DNA of 15,898 bases. Origin: Betaproteobacteria bacterium. GTDB taxonomy: Bacteria; Pseudomonadota; Gammaproteobacteria; Burkholderiales; Burkholderiaceae_C. Location of the stretch: positions 1-15,898 of the forward strand of contig CANFOR010000040.1 in assembly GCA_947448675.1 (NCBI GenBank). Direction: 5' to 3'. Each line of letters opens with the position of its first letter. The first letter of the stretch is position 1. This document shows, piece after piece, positions 1 to 5,895 of this stretch. The notes beneath the pieces were generated by a model, which did no database searches, had not been told where the DNA came from, and saw only the letters and a list, made by a program, of their open reading frames with translations. A program made the translations under genes and the position numbers.

Positions 1-1
1 G

Positions 2-508
2 GTCAATAACGCGGGCCGTGACGACCGCCACGCGCTCGACGAACTCACGCCCGAATACTGGGACAACTGCCTCAACCTGAACCTGCGCCACCAGGTGTTT
101 GCTACACAAAGCGTAGCGCGTCAGCTAAAGCAGGCGGGCGTTGGTGGCTCGATCATCAACATGGGCAGCATCAGCTGGATGCGCGGCAGACCCAACTTGA
201 TCGGCTACACCAGCAGCAAAGCCGCCATCAGCGGCATGACGCGCAGCCTGGCCCGCGAGCTGGGCGAATTGGGCATTCGCGTCAACGCCCTGGTGCCCGG
301 CGCCATCGTCACCGCGCGGCAAAGCGCGCTGTGGCGCAACCCCGAAGAAGACCAAAAATTCATCGAACTGCAGTGCCTCAAATTCCGCCTCGAATCCATC
401 CACGTCGCCAAACCTACGCTCTTCTTAGCTTCTGACGACAGCGACGGCATCACCGGCCACAACCTGATTGTGGACGCGGGGCTGGCCCAGGTTTCGGTGG
501 TGGGATAA
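2..508 (+). CDS. Short-chain dehydrogenase/reductase (SDR), 3' part
   Basis: The gene enters from the left edge already in frame; 168 residues are visible of a protein that in this family is usually about 250. The NNAG motif of the classical SDR central strand sits at visible residues 2-5, followed by the catalytic serine region (INMGSISW), the YTSSK active-site motif and the IRVNALVPGAI segment after it. The C-terminus GHNLIVDAGLAQ is the usual SDR end. The Rossmann TGxxxGIG nucleotide-binding motif must lie upstream of the window. Classical SDRs oxidise or reduce alcohols, sugars or acyl-ACP using NAD(P)(H) in the cytoplasm. The sequence resembles sugar-type SDRs more than FabG, but the substrate cannot be fixed. 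It ends 26 bases before glcE on the same strand, so co-transcription is possible, although a -10-like element lies in the gap. Confidence 0.88.
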   Translation, partial: VNNAGRDDRHALDELTPEYWDNCLNLNLRHQVFATQSVARQLKQAGVGGSIINMGSISWMRGRPNLIGYTSSKAAISGMTRSLARELGELGIRVNALVPGAIVTARQSALWRNPEEDQKFIELQCLKFRLESIHVAKPTLFLASDDSDGITGHNLIVDAGLAQVSVVG

Positions 509-522
509 GTCTCGGCAACGGC

Positions 523-528
523 TAACAT
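523..528 (+). promoter_or_regulatory. Possible -10 element of glcE
   Basis: TAACAT lies 6 bases before the glcE ATG at 535. Initiation at the usual distance would start the transcript at or very near the A of the start codon. No convincing -35 is seen, so this is tentative. Confidence 0.25.
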
Positions 529-534
529 AGGGGC

Positions 535-1731
535 ATGCCTAACACCCCTCAGCTTTTAGCGGAATTCACCGACCGCATTCGCGCCGCCACCGCAGCGCGC
601 ACCCCGCTGCGCATTCGCGGCGGGGGCAGCAAAGACTTTTACGGCCAGTCGCTGCAAGGCGAGATTTTGGACACCCGCACGCTCAGCGGCATCAGCAGCT
701 ACGAGCCAAGTGAACTGGTGGTCACCGTGCAAGCGGGCACGCCTCTGGCCGAGCTAGAAGCCGCGTTGGCCGAGCAGGGCCAGTGCCTGCCTTTCGAGCC
801 TCCCCATTACCAACTTCCCTCGCCTATGGGCAGAGGGGCCGGGGGCGGGGGCCAAGCCTACAGTGACACCACCAGCGGGAGCGTAGCGACGGTCGGCGGC
901 ATGGTGGCCGCAGGCCTGGCGGGCCCGGCGCGCGCCGCAGCGGGCTCGGTACGCGACTACGTGCTGGGCCTAGGCCTCATCAACGGCAAGGCCGAGCAGC
1001 TGCACTTTGGCGGCACGGTGATGAAAAACGTGGCGGGCTACGACGTGGGGCGCGTGCTGGCGGGCTCGCTGGGCACCCTGGGCTTGATCACCGAAGTCTC
1101 GCTCAAAGTACTGCCCTTTGCCCCAGCCGAGGCGACGCTGCGTTTTGCGGTGGACGAAGCCACGGCCCTGCACAAGCTCAACGCCTGGGGCGGCCAGCCC
1201 CTGCCGCTCAACGCCTGCTCGTGGGTGCTCGACGCAGGCCAGCCCACGCTCTACCTGCGCTTGCGCGGCGCGCTGGCAGCGGTCGATGCCGCCTGCAAAA
1301 AGCTCTTGCTAGAAGTGCCGGGCAAGCGGGTCGATTCCGCCCAAACCACAACCGACTGGGCCGCCGCGCGCGACCTGCGCCTGCCCTGGTTTGCCAACGG
1401 TTTTGCGCGCGGCCAAGACCTGTGGCGCTTGAGCGTGCCGCAAGCAGCCGCGCCCCTGAATGTGGGCAACACCATGATCGATTGGCTGGGTGCGCAGCGC
1501 TGGGTCTGGGCCGACGCAGGCGACGCCGCCGCTGCCCACAGGTTGCGAGCAGCAGCGCAAGCTGCCAACGGACACGCTACACTTTTTGTAGCTGCGCACG
1601 CACATTCTGTGCGCTCTGCAGCCGTTTTTACCCCTCAAAATGCCGTGCTAATGCGCATCCAGCAGCAGCTCAAGGCCGAGTTTGATCCGGCAGGCATCTT
1701 TGGCCCTGGCCGCATGTTTGCCCCGCACTAG
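535..1731 (+). CDS. glcE: Glycolate oxidase FAD-binding subunit GlcE
   Basis: GlcE is the second flavin-domain subunit of the GlcDEF glycolate oxidase, which oxidises glycolate to glyoxylate and passes electrons on through GlcF. The protein has the FAD_binding_4 (PCMH-type) fold: RIRGGGSKDFYG near residues 22-33, FEPPH at 87-91, ATVGGMVAAGL at 118-128, and the family-typical GGTVMKNVAGYD at about 160-171, then the C-terminal DPAGIFGPGRMF. At 398 residues it is longer than the roughly 350-370 usual for GlcE. The excess is explained mostly by about 23 extra residues between H91 and A118, rich in glycine and encoded by a GC-rich palindromic repeat. A second repeat copy encodes residues 348-369. 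The frame is open throughout, so the protein is probably made. The glcF start follows the stop by 13 bases. Confidence 0.93.
   Translation: MPNTPQLLAEFTDRIRAATAARTPLRIRGGGSKDFYGQSLQGEILDTRTLSGISSYEPSELVVTVQAGTPLAELEAALAEQGQCLPFEPPHYQLPSPMGRGAGGGGQAYSDTTSGSVATVGGMVAAGLAGPARAAAGSVRDYVLGLGLINGKAEQLHFGGTVMKNVAGYDVGRVLAGSLGTLGLITEVSLKVLPFAPAEATLRFAVDEATALHKLNAWGGQPLPLNACSWVLDAGQPTLYLRLRGALAAVDAACKKLLLEVPGKRVDSAQTTTDWAAARDLRLPWFANGFARGQDLWRLSVPQAAAPLNVGNTMIDWLGAQRWVWADAGDAAAAHRLRAAAQAANGHATLFVAAHAHSVRSAAVFTPQNAVLMRIQQQLKAEFDPAGIFGPGRMFAPH
808..885 (+). repeat. In-frame insertion in glcE containing a GC-rich palindromic repeat
   Basis: Between the conserved FEPPH and ATVGGM motifs the gene holds about 26 codons where homologues, as I recall them, have only a few. 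The core at 817-853 has ccctc and gaggg arms flanking gcctatgggca, followed by a G/C run. It resembles the widespread proteobacterial element of type CCTCTCCCatGGGAGAGGGG plus a G-rich tail, whose translation LPSPMGRGAGGGG is a recognisable repeat-derived peptide. The exact insertion borders are inferred, not proven. Confidence 0.6.
1576..1640 (+). repeat. 65-bp dispersed repeat, copy 1 (inside glcE)
   Basis: This segment aligns without gaps over 65 bases to 13957-14021, with about 47 identical positions. It forms hairpin I at 1576-1592 (GCTAC/GTAGC) and hairpin II at 1599-1613 (CGCACA-TTC-TGTGCG), then a T-run at 1624-1628. It begins exactly on a codon boundary of glcE (codon 348) and is read through in frame near the C-terminus. 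Confidence 0.65.
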
Positions 1732-1744
1732 AGCACCCTTCGCC

Positions 1745-3013
1745 ATGCAAACCACCCTCTCACCCGAATACAAAAACAGCGTCGAAGGCCAAGAGGCCGA
1801 GGCGATTTTGCGCAAGTGCGTGCACTGCGGTTTTTGCACCGCCACCTGCCCCACCTACCAGCTGCTGGGCGACGAGCTCGACGGCCCGCGTGGCCGCATT
1901 TACCTCATCAAGCAGGTGCTCGAAGGCGTTGCGCCGACGCGCAAAACCCAGCTGCATTTAGACCGCTGCCTGACCTGCCGCAACTGCGAGAGCACCTGCC
2001 CCAGCGGCGTGCAGTACGGCCATTTGGTCGACATTGGCCGCAAGATTGTGGACGACAAAGTGCCCCGCCCCGCAGGCGAGCGCGCGCTGCGGTGGGCACT
2101 CAAAGAAGGCCTGCCATCACCCCTGTTTGGCCCCGCCATGCAACTGGGCCAGGCGGTGCGCGGCCTGCTACCCCAAGCTCTGCAAAACAAAGTGCCCGCG
2201 CCGCAAAACGCCGGGGCTTGGCCGACCCGCACGCATGCGCGCAAAGTGCTCATGCTCAGCGGCTGCGTGCAGCCCAGCATGATGCCGGGCATCAACAGCG
2301 CCACGGCCCGCGTGCTCGACGCAGCGGGCATTCAAACCATTGTGGAGGGCAATGCGGGCTGCTGCGGCGCGGTGAAGTTTCACCTCAACGACCACAAAGG
2401 CGGTAAAGCCCATATGCGGGCCAATATCGACGCTTGGTGGCCGCACGTCGAGAGCGGCGCGGTAGAGGCCATCATCATGAACGCCTCGGGCTGCGGCGTG
2501 ACGGTGAAGGAATACGGCCACATCTTGCAGCACGACGCGGCCTATGCCGCCAAGGCCGCGCGCATCAGCGCACTGACCCAAGACCTGAGCGAGTTGCTGC
2601 CCGAGATCGCCACCCAGCTCAAGGCCACGCAGCCCGGCTTGGTGCAAGCCCTGCAAGCCACAGCGCCACCGCTGGCTTTCCACCCGCCCTGCACCCTGCA
2701 GCACGGCCAGCAGCTCAAGGGCGGCGTCGAGCAGCATTTGGGCGCGCTGGGTTTTAGCATCCGCACGGCCAGCAATGAAGCGCATTTGTGTTGTGGCTCA
2801 GCGGGCACTTACAGCGTGCTGCAACCTGAACTGGCATACCAGTTGCGCGACCGCAAGCTGGGCCACTTGAATGCGCAAGAGGCTGAGGTCATCGTCAGCG
2901 CCAACATTGGCTGCATCACCCATTTGCAAAGCGGCACCAGCACACCCGTGCGCCATTGGGTCGAGGTGCTCGACGCTGCACTGCAAGCGGCAGGCGCGGG
3001 CAAACCCCTTTGA
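1745..3013 (+). CDS. glcF: Glycolate oxidase iron-sulfur subunit GlcF
   Basis: GlcF carries electrons from the GlcD/GlcE flavins towards the quinone pool or another acceptor at the cytoplasmic face of the membrane. Two ferredoxin-type 4Fe-4S motifs are complete: CVHCGFCTATCP at residues 25-36 and CLTCRNCESTCP at 75-86. Two CCG (cysteine-rich) domains follow: LSGCVQPSMMPG with GCCGAVKFH, and FHPPCTLQH with HLCCGSAGTYS. The 422 residues fit the family (E. coli about 407). I chose the ATG at 1745, giving MQTTLSPEY, because it lies just after the glcE stop and matches the usual N-terminus; upstream in-frame codons would overlap the glcE end and encode its C-terminal region in another frame. No strong Shine-Dalgarno is visible, so translation is probably coupled to glcE. 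Confidence 0.95.
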   Translation: MQTTLSPEYKNSVEGQEAEAILRKCVHCGFCTATCPTYQLLGDELDGPRGRIYLIKQVLEGVAPTRKTQLHLDRCLTCRNCESTCPSGVQYGHLVDIGRKIVDDKVPRPAGERALRWALKEGLPSPLFGPAMQLGQAVRGLLPQALQNKVPAPQNAGAWPTRTHARKVLMLSGCVQPSMMPGINSATARVLDAAGIQTIVEGNAGCCGAVKFHLNDHKGGKAHMRANIDAWWPHVESGAVEAIIMNASGCGVTVKEYGHILQHDAAYAAKAARISALTQDLSELLPEIATQLKATQPGLVQALQATAPPLAFHPPCTLQHGQQLKGGVEQHLGALGFSIRTASNEAHLCCGSAGTYSVLQPELAYQLRDRKLGHLNAQEAEVIVSANIGCITHLQSGTSTPVRHWVEVLDAALQAAGAGKPL

Positions 3014-3085
3014 CGCTGGGCCTGCTTGTGCGTAGCCTTCACTGAGCCCCCACCACGACCCTATCGCACCCCTCAGGAGCCCCGT

Positions 3086-4168
3086 ATGCGCCTTCGTTTC
3101 AGCCTCGCCCACTGTGCTGCAGGCCTTGCCTTGCTGCTGTCTGCATGGGGCGCCATCGCCGCCGATGCACCCACGCCCCCCGCCGCCCAAGAGGGCGACT
3201 GGGTGGTGAAAGACTTTGTGTTCAGCACCGGCGCGGTGCTGCCCGCGCTGCGCCTGCACTACACCACCCTGGGCGACCCCAAGAACGAGGCCGTGCTCAT
3301 CTTGCATGGCACTACGGGCAGTGGCACGGGCATGCTCAGCCCCAACTTTGGTGGCGAGCTGTTTGGCCCGGGCCAGGTGCTGGACGCCAGCCGCTACTTC
3401 ATTATCTTGCCCGACGCACTGGGCACCGGCAAGTCGAGCAAACCGTCGGACGGGCTGCGCGCCCAGTTCCCTAACTACAACTACGACGACATGGTCAGCG
3501 CGCAATACCGCTTGCTCACCGAGCATTTGCAGGTCAAGCATTTGCGCGCGATTGTGGGCAACTCGATGGGTGGCATGCAAACCTGGATCTGGGCGCAAAA
3601 ATACCCCGGCATGATGGACGTGGCCGTGCCCATGGCCTCGCTGCCCAGCGCCATGGGCGGGCGCAACTGGATGCTGCGGCGCATGCTCACCGAGTCGATC
3701 CGCCAAGACCCAGAGTGGCAGGGCGGCGACTACAGCAAACAACCGCGCAGCTGGCAATTTGCCTCGGTGTTTTTCAACAGCGCCACCATCGGCGGCAACC
3801 AAGGCCTATTCAAAATTGCGCCTACCAGCGCCAAGGCCGACGCGCTCTTGCAGCAGCGCCTGAGCGCGCCCTTCCCCGGCGACGCCAACGACCACCTCTA
3901 CCAATGGGAGTCCTCACGCGACTACGACCCGTCAAAAGGCCTAGAACAAATTAGCGCCACCGTGCTGGCCATTAACTCGGCCGACGACGAGCGCAACCCG
4001 CCCGAGCTGGGCATCTTGGAACGCGAAATCAAACGCGTGAAAAACGGCCACGTGCTGCTCATCCCCGGCAGCCCCGACACCTTTGGCCACGGCACTACCG
4101 GCAATGCGAGGTTTTGGAAAAAGGATTTGGCGGAGTTGCTAGAAAGTGCACCGCGTGTTGCAAAGTGA
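3086..4168 (+). CDS. Exported alpha/beta-fold hydrolase, MetX (homoserine acetyltransferase)-like fold
   Basis: The start at 3086 is fixed by an AGGAG ribosome site at 3075-3079. The 360-residue product opens with a signal peptide: positive MRLR, a hydrophobic stretch through about residue 22, and AIA-AD as the likely cleavage site after residue 25. The mature part is a complete alpha/beta hydrolase: oxyanion region LHGTTGSG, nucleophile elbow GNSMGG with Ser160, acid Asp300 or Asp301 in INSADDERNPPE, and His335 in FGHGTTGN. The layout resembles the homoserine O-acetyltransferase branch, but a periplasmic location argues against methionine biosynthesis, so it is more likely an esterase or acyl hydrolase of unknown substrate. 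It follows glcF by 72 bases with no clear terminator. Its stop lies immediately before the low-GC islet. Confidence 0.85.
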   Translation: MRLRFSLAHCAAGLALLLSAWGAIAADAPTPPAAQEGDWVVKDFVFSTGAVLPALRLHYTTLGDPKNEAVLILHGTTGSGTGMLSPNFGGELFGPGQVLDASRYFIILPDALGTGKSSKPSDGLRAQFPNYNYDDMVSAQYRLLTEHLQVKHLRAIVGNSMGGMQTWIWAQKYPGMMDVAVPMASLPSAMGGRNWMLRRMLTESIRQDPEWQGGDYSKQPRSWQFASVFFNSATIGGNQGLFKIAPTSAKADALLQQRLSAPFPGDANDHLYQWESSRDYDPSKGLEQISATVLAINSADDERNPPELGILEREIKRVKNGHVLLIPGSPDTFGHGTTGNARFWKKDLAELLESAPRVAK

Positions 4169-4171
4169 GCT

Positions 4172-4642
4172 GTGGTGCGATACCTCTTTAATGCTCTGTC
4201 GGTAAGTAGCCGATCAGCTGCGTACGTCAACTATATGGCTTCCAAGTCTCCAGATTTCGCGGGAGCGCTGCAAGTGTTAAGAGATTCGCCGTTGGACTTC
4301 TCAATAGATGTCGGTCCAGGTGCTGATGGGGGCGTCCATGGCGGAATCACAAGGCCATCAAACGGTGGAAAAACATGGTCTGTGGTGGTTGATACGGTCA
4401 AGATTGAGCGCTGGCAGTATCTGTCGCAAGGTGAGAGGTACTACACATTCACTCCGGAGCAGGTATTGGCACATGAAATTGGTCACGCATTGGCTATCGC
4501 AACGCAGGGAAATAACTGGGACACGTTCAATGGACAGTTCGCCACTCAGTTTGAAAATAAGGTGATGAAGCAAGTCCAGCCTTATCACATTCCAAGAAAT
4601 GAATTTCGACATCACGACGGAAGAGTAAATCCCTTTCGGTGA
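4172..4642 (+). CDS. HEIGH-motif metallopeptidase, M91 (NleD)-like toxin domain protein
   Basis: The open frame encodes up to 156 residues. The zinc-peptidase motif HEIGHA is at residues 101-106 in the context EQVLAHEIGHALA. It is followed by QFENKVMKQ and HIPRNEFRHHDG, an arrangement resembling the M91 domain of secreted effectors and polymorphic toxins, where a Glu-Asn pair and a PR motif follow the metal site. The upstream ALQVLRDSP and DTVKIERW segments also fit that pattern. There is no signal peptide, no trafficking domain and no PAAR, Rhs or filamentous repeat, so this looks like a detached toxin C-terminus. The start is uncertain: GTG at 4172 or 4175 or ATG at 4235, none with a good ribosome site. 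The frame is the same as the upstream hydrolase, separated only by its TGA. GC is visibly lower than in neighbouring genes. The stop overlaps the next gene (GTGA). The catalytic role is inferred, not shown. Confidence 0.55.
   Translation: MVRYLFNALSVSSRSAAYVNYMASKSPDFAGALQVLRDSPLDFSIDVGPGADGGVHGGITRPSNGGKTWSVVVDTVKIERWQYLSQGERYYTFTPEQVLAHEIGHALAIATQGNNWDTFNGQFATQFENKVMKQVQPYHIPRNEFRHHDGRVNPFR
4181..4191 (+). repeat. 11-bp direct repeat, left copy, bounding the low-GC islet
   Basis: TACCTCTTTAA here is identical to 4964-4974. The two copies sit at the two edges of the compositionally distinct block. It starts 13 bases after the hydrolase stop. Confidence 0.6.
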
Positions 4643-4974
4643 GCAAAATGATTAGAAAGCTCCTTATCATCGCCTTACTCATTGATGTGCTCTGGGCCGC
4701 AGTTAACGTGGGCTCAGAATTCATTCTTCTTCCGATACCGAATTCTTTTTTGGTCTCGTCTCGCCTCGCTTGGAACTACATGCATTTCCCGGCCTCAGAA
4801 ATTCTCTTGGGTATTCTCTCTCCGCGACCACTCGTTGACATTGGAGATATTTCCCTCGGCCTCATTGGTGCACTTGCCGCACTATCCTATTTGCTGTGCT
4901 TAGGTCAAATGATGGGTTTCATTTGGATATGCTGCTTTCTAGTTGGTTTGCAGAGACGTAAAGTACCTCTTTAA
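4639..4974 (+). CDS. Small membrane protein, candidate immunity partner of the upstream metallopeptidase
   Basis: This 111-residue protein matches no family I recognise. A hydrophobic helix is seen at about residues 8-24 (LIIALLIDVLWAAVNVG), a weaker one around ASEILLGIL, and a long hydrophobic region in the last 40 residues (LGLIGALAALSYLLCL, then GFIWICCFLVGL) ending in QRRKVPL. That suggests three or four membrane segments. The GTG start at 4639 overlaps the stop of the upstream gene in a GTGA junction, typical of translational coupling; an ATG at 4648 is the alternative. Position directly behind a toxin-like domain, the same low GC and small size fit an immunity protein. However, a membrane protein would imply that the toxin is met in or at the membrane or periplasm. 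The role is inference from context. Confidence 0.5.
   Translation: MSKMIRKLLIIALLIDVLWAAVNVGSEFILLPIPNSFLVSSRLAWNYMHFPASEILLGILSPRPLVDIGDISLGLIGALAALSYLLCLGQMMGFIWICCFLVGLQRRKVPL
4964..4974 (+). repeat. 11-bp direct repeat, right copy, bounding the low-GC islet
   Basis: Identical to 4181-4191; its last three bases are the stop codon of the membrane protein. GC-rich coding sequence resumes at the DUF3224 gene, 34 bases later. Confidence 0.6.
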
Positions 4975-5008
4975 CTGCGTTGCATCTATACACCAACGAA
5001 AGCACCCT

Positions 5009-5440
5009 ATGTCCCACTCCATCGCCCACGGCCCCTTTGACGTCACGCTAGCCCCGCAAGCGCTCAGCACGGTGGCACAGGCAACGGGCATAGCGCGCAT
5101 GTCTTTAGACAAGGTTTTCCATGGTGATTTGCAGGGCACGAGCCAAGGTGAGATGCTGGCTTTTCGCAGCGCCGTGAGTGGCTCGGCAGGCTATGTGGCG
5201 ATGGAGCGCGTTACCGGTAGCCTGCATGGGCGTGCGGGTAGTTTTGTGTTGCAGCACAGCTCCAGCATGGCGCAGGGTGCGCAGCAGCAGTCCATCCGGG
5301 TGGTGCCCGGCTCGGGCAACGGCGAGCTGCTGGGCTTGGCGGGCAATTTAACCGTCATCCTTACCGAAGGGCGGCACGAATACCATTTTGAATACAGCTT
5401 ACCCAGCCCAGCTCCCGCGTCATCTGGCGCATCAACTTAA
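5009..5440 (+). CDS. DUF3224 domain protein
   Basis: The 143-residue protein has the DUF3224 pattern: an opening GPFDVTLAPQ, then FHGDLQGTSQGEML, GSAGYVAMERVTGSLHGR, GSFVLQHSS, VVPGSGNGELLGLAG and the closing HEYHFEYSLP. The fold is a small beta-barrel related to the allene oxide cyclase type; no enzymatic activity is established for the bacterial family. There is no signal peptide, so it is probably cytoplasmic. The ATG at 5009 is chosen because it begins the conserved domain directly; no good Shine-Dalgarno precedes it. It is the first normal-composition gene after the islet and lies 15 bases before the DUF1304 gene, so the two are likely co-transcribed. Confidence 0.85.
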   Translation: MSHSIAHGPFDVTLAPQALSTVAQATGIARMSLDKVFHGDLQGTSQGEMLAFRSAVSGSAGYVAMERVTGSLHGRAGSFVLQHSSSMAQGAQQQSIRVVPGSGNGELLGLAGNLTVILTEGRHEYHFEYSLPSPAPASSGAST

Positions 5441-5455
5441 GCCCGAAAGTTCAAC

Positions 5456-5812
5456 ATGCCATTCCTCGCCAACATCGTCGTCGCCCTCGTTGCTTTGCTG
5501 CATGTGTACATCCTCGTGCTCGAAATGTTTTTGTGGGACAAGCCTGCAGGCATGCGGGCTTTTGGCACGACGCAAGCAATGGCCACCGCTACCAAAGTGC
5601 TAGCAGCCAACCAAGGCCTGTACAACGGCTTTCTGGCGGCGGGCCTGTTTTGGGGTTTGAGTTTGGGCGCTGCAGGCTTGGGCGTGAAAGTGTTCTTTTT
5701 GCTCTGCGTGGCGGTGGCCGGTGTGTATGGTGCGGCCACCGCCAGCCGCAAAATTGTGTTTGTGCAAACGGTGCCCGCGACCATAGGCTTGGCTCTGTTG
5801 CTTTTGTCGTAA
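5456..5812 (+). CDS. DUF1304 family integral membrane protein
   Basis: The 118-residue, very hydrophobic protein has the DUF1304 signature: N-terminal helix with ALVALLHVYILVLEMFLW, then AFGTTQ, a conserved ANQGLYNGFLAAGL segment and a Tyr/Gly-rich third helix (VAGVYGAAT). About four membrane helices are expected, which places it in the inner membrane. Function is unknown in the family. It is 15 bases downstream of the DUF3224 gene on the same strand. The ATG at 5456 is the natural family start. Confidence 0.88.
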   Translation: MPFLANIVVALVALLHVYILVLEMFLWDKPAGMRAFGTTQAMATATKVLAANQGLYNGFLAAGLFWGLSLGAAGLGVKVFFLLCVAVAGVYGAATASRKIVFVQTVPATIGLALLLLS

Positions 5813-5828
5813 GCGGTGTGCAGCACTG

Positions 5829-5846
5829 CTGACACCCCGTTGTCAG
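5829..5846. promoter_or_regulatory. Inverted repeat CTGACA-N6-TGTCAG, probable operator over the VOC gene promoter
   Basis: Two 6-base arms (5829-5834 and 5841-5846) are perfect complements separated by six bases. The right arm overlaps TTGTCA at 5840-5845, a one-mismatch match to a -35 hexamer. A weak -10-like ATAGAG lies at 5862-5867, 16 bases further. The site is 50 bases before the VOC start. A WYL-type regulator is encoded nearby and is the obvious candidate ligand, though this is inference. Confidence 0.45.
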
Positions 5847-5895
5847 TAGCCCTGGCGCAGCATAGAGGCTCCTTTAACGCAATCGGAGCAATTTG

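Larger units (their letters stand above)
4181..4974 (+). mobile_element. Low-GC genomic islet flanked by an 11-bp direct repeat
   Basis: By eye the block is about 45-53% GC, while flanking genes are clearly above 60%. It carries only the metallopeptidase and the membrane protein. The right repeat includes the stop codon of the membrane protein. No transposase, integrase or terminal inverted repeat is present, so it is a cargo-only insertion whose mobilisation route is unknown. Calling it mobile is inference from composition and the repeat pair. Confidence 0.45.

Noticed and set aside
101..117. GCTAC-N7-GTAGC hairpin in the SDR gene resembling hairpin I of the repeat
   Set aside because: The similarity stops after the hairpin and the region encodes normal SDR sequence.
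1682..1744. Longer glcF start at 1682
   Set aside because: The added residues only re-read the glcE C-terminus in another frame; the family N-terminus begins at the ATG at 1745.
3026..3085. Longer start for the hydrolase at 3026
   Set aside because: It would bury the signal peptide and ignore the AGGAG at 3075-3079.
2798..3802. Long minus-strand open frame (334 codons) across the glcF end and the hydrolase
   Set aside because: It mirrors two well-supported plus-strand genes, has no recognisable motif and is a common by-product of GC-rich codon use.
4181..4974. Insertion sequence or integron cassette
   Set aside because: No transposase, no terminal inverted repeats and no attC-like palindrome is seen; only the direct repeat pair supports insertion.
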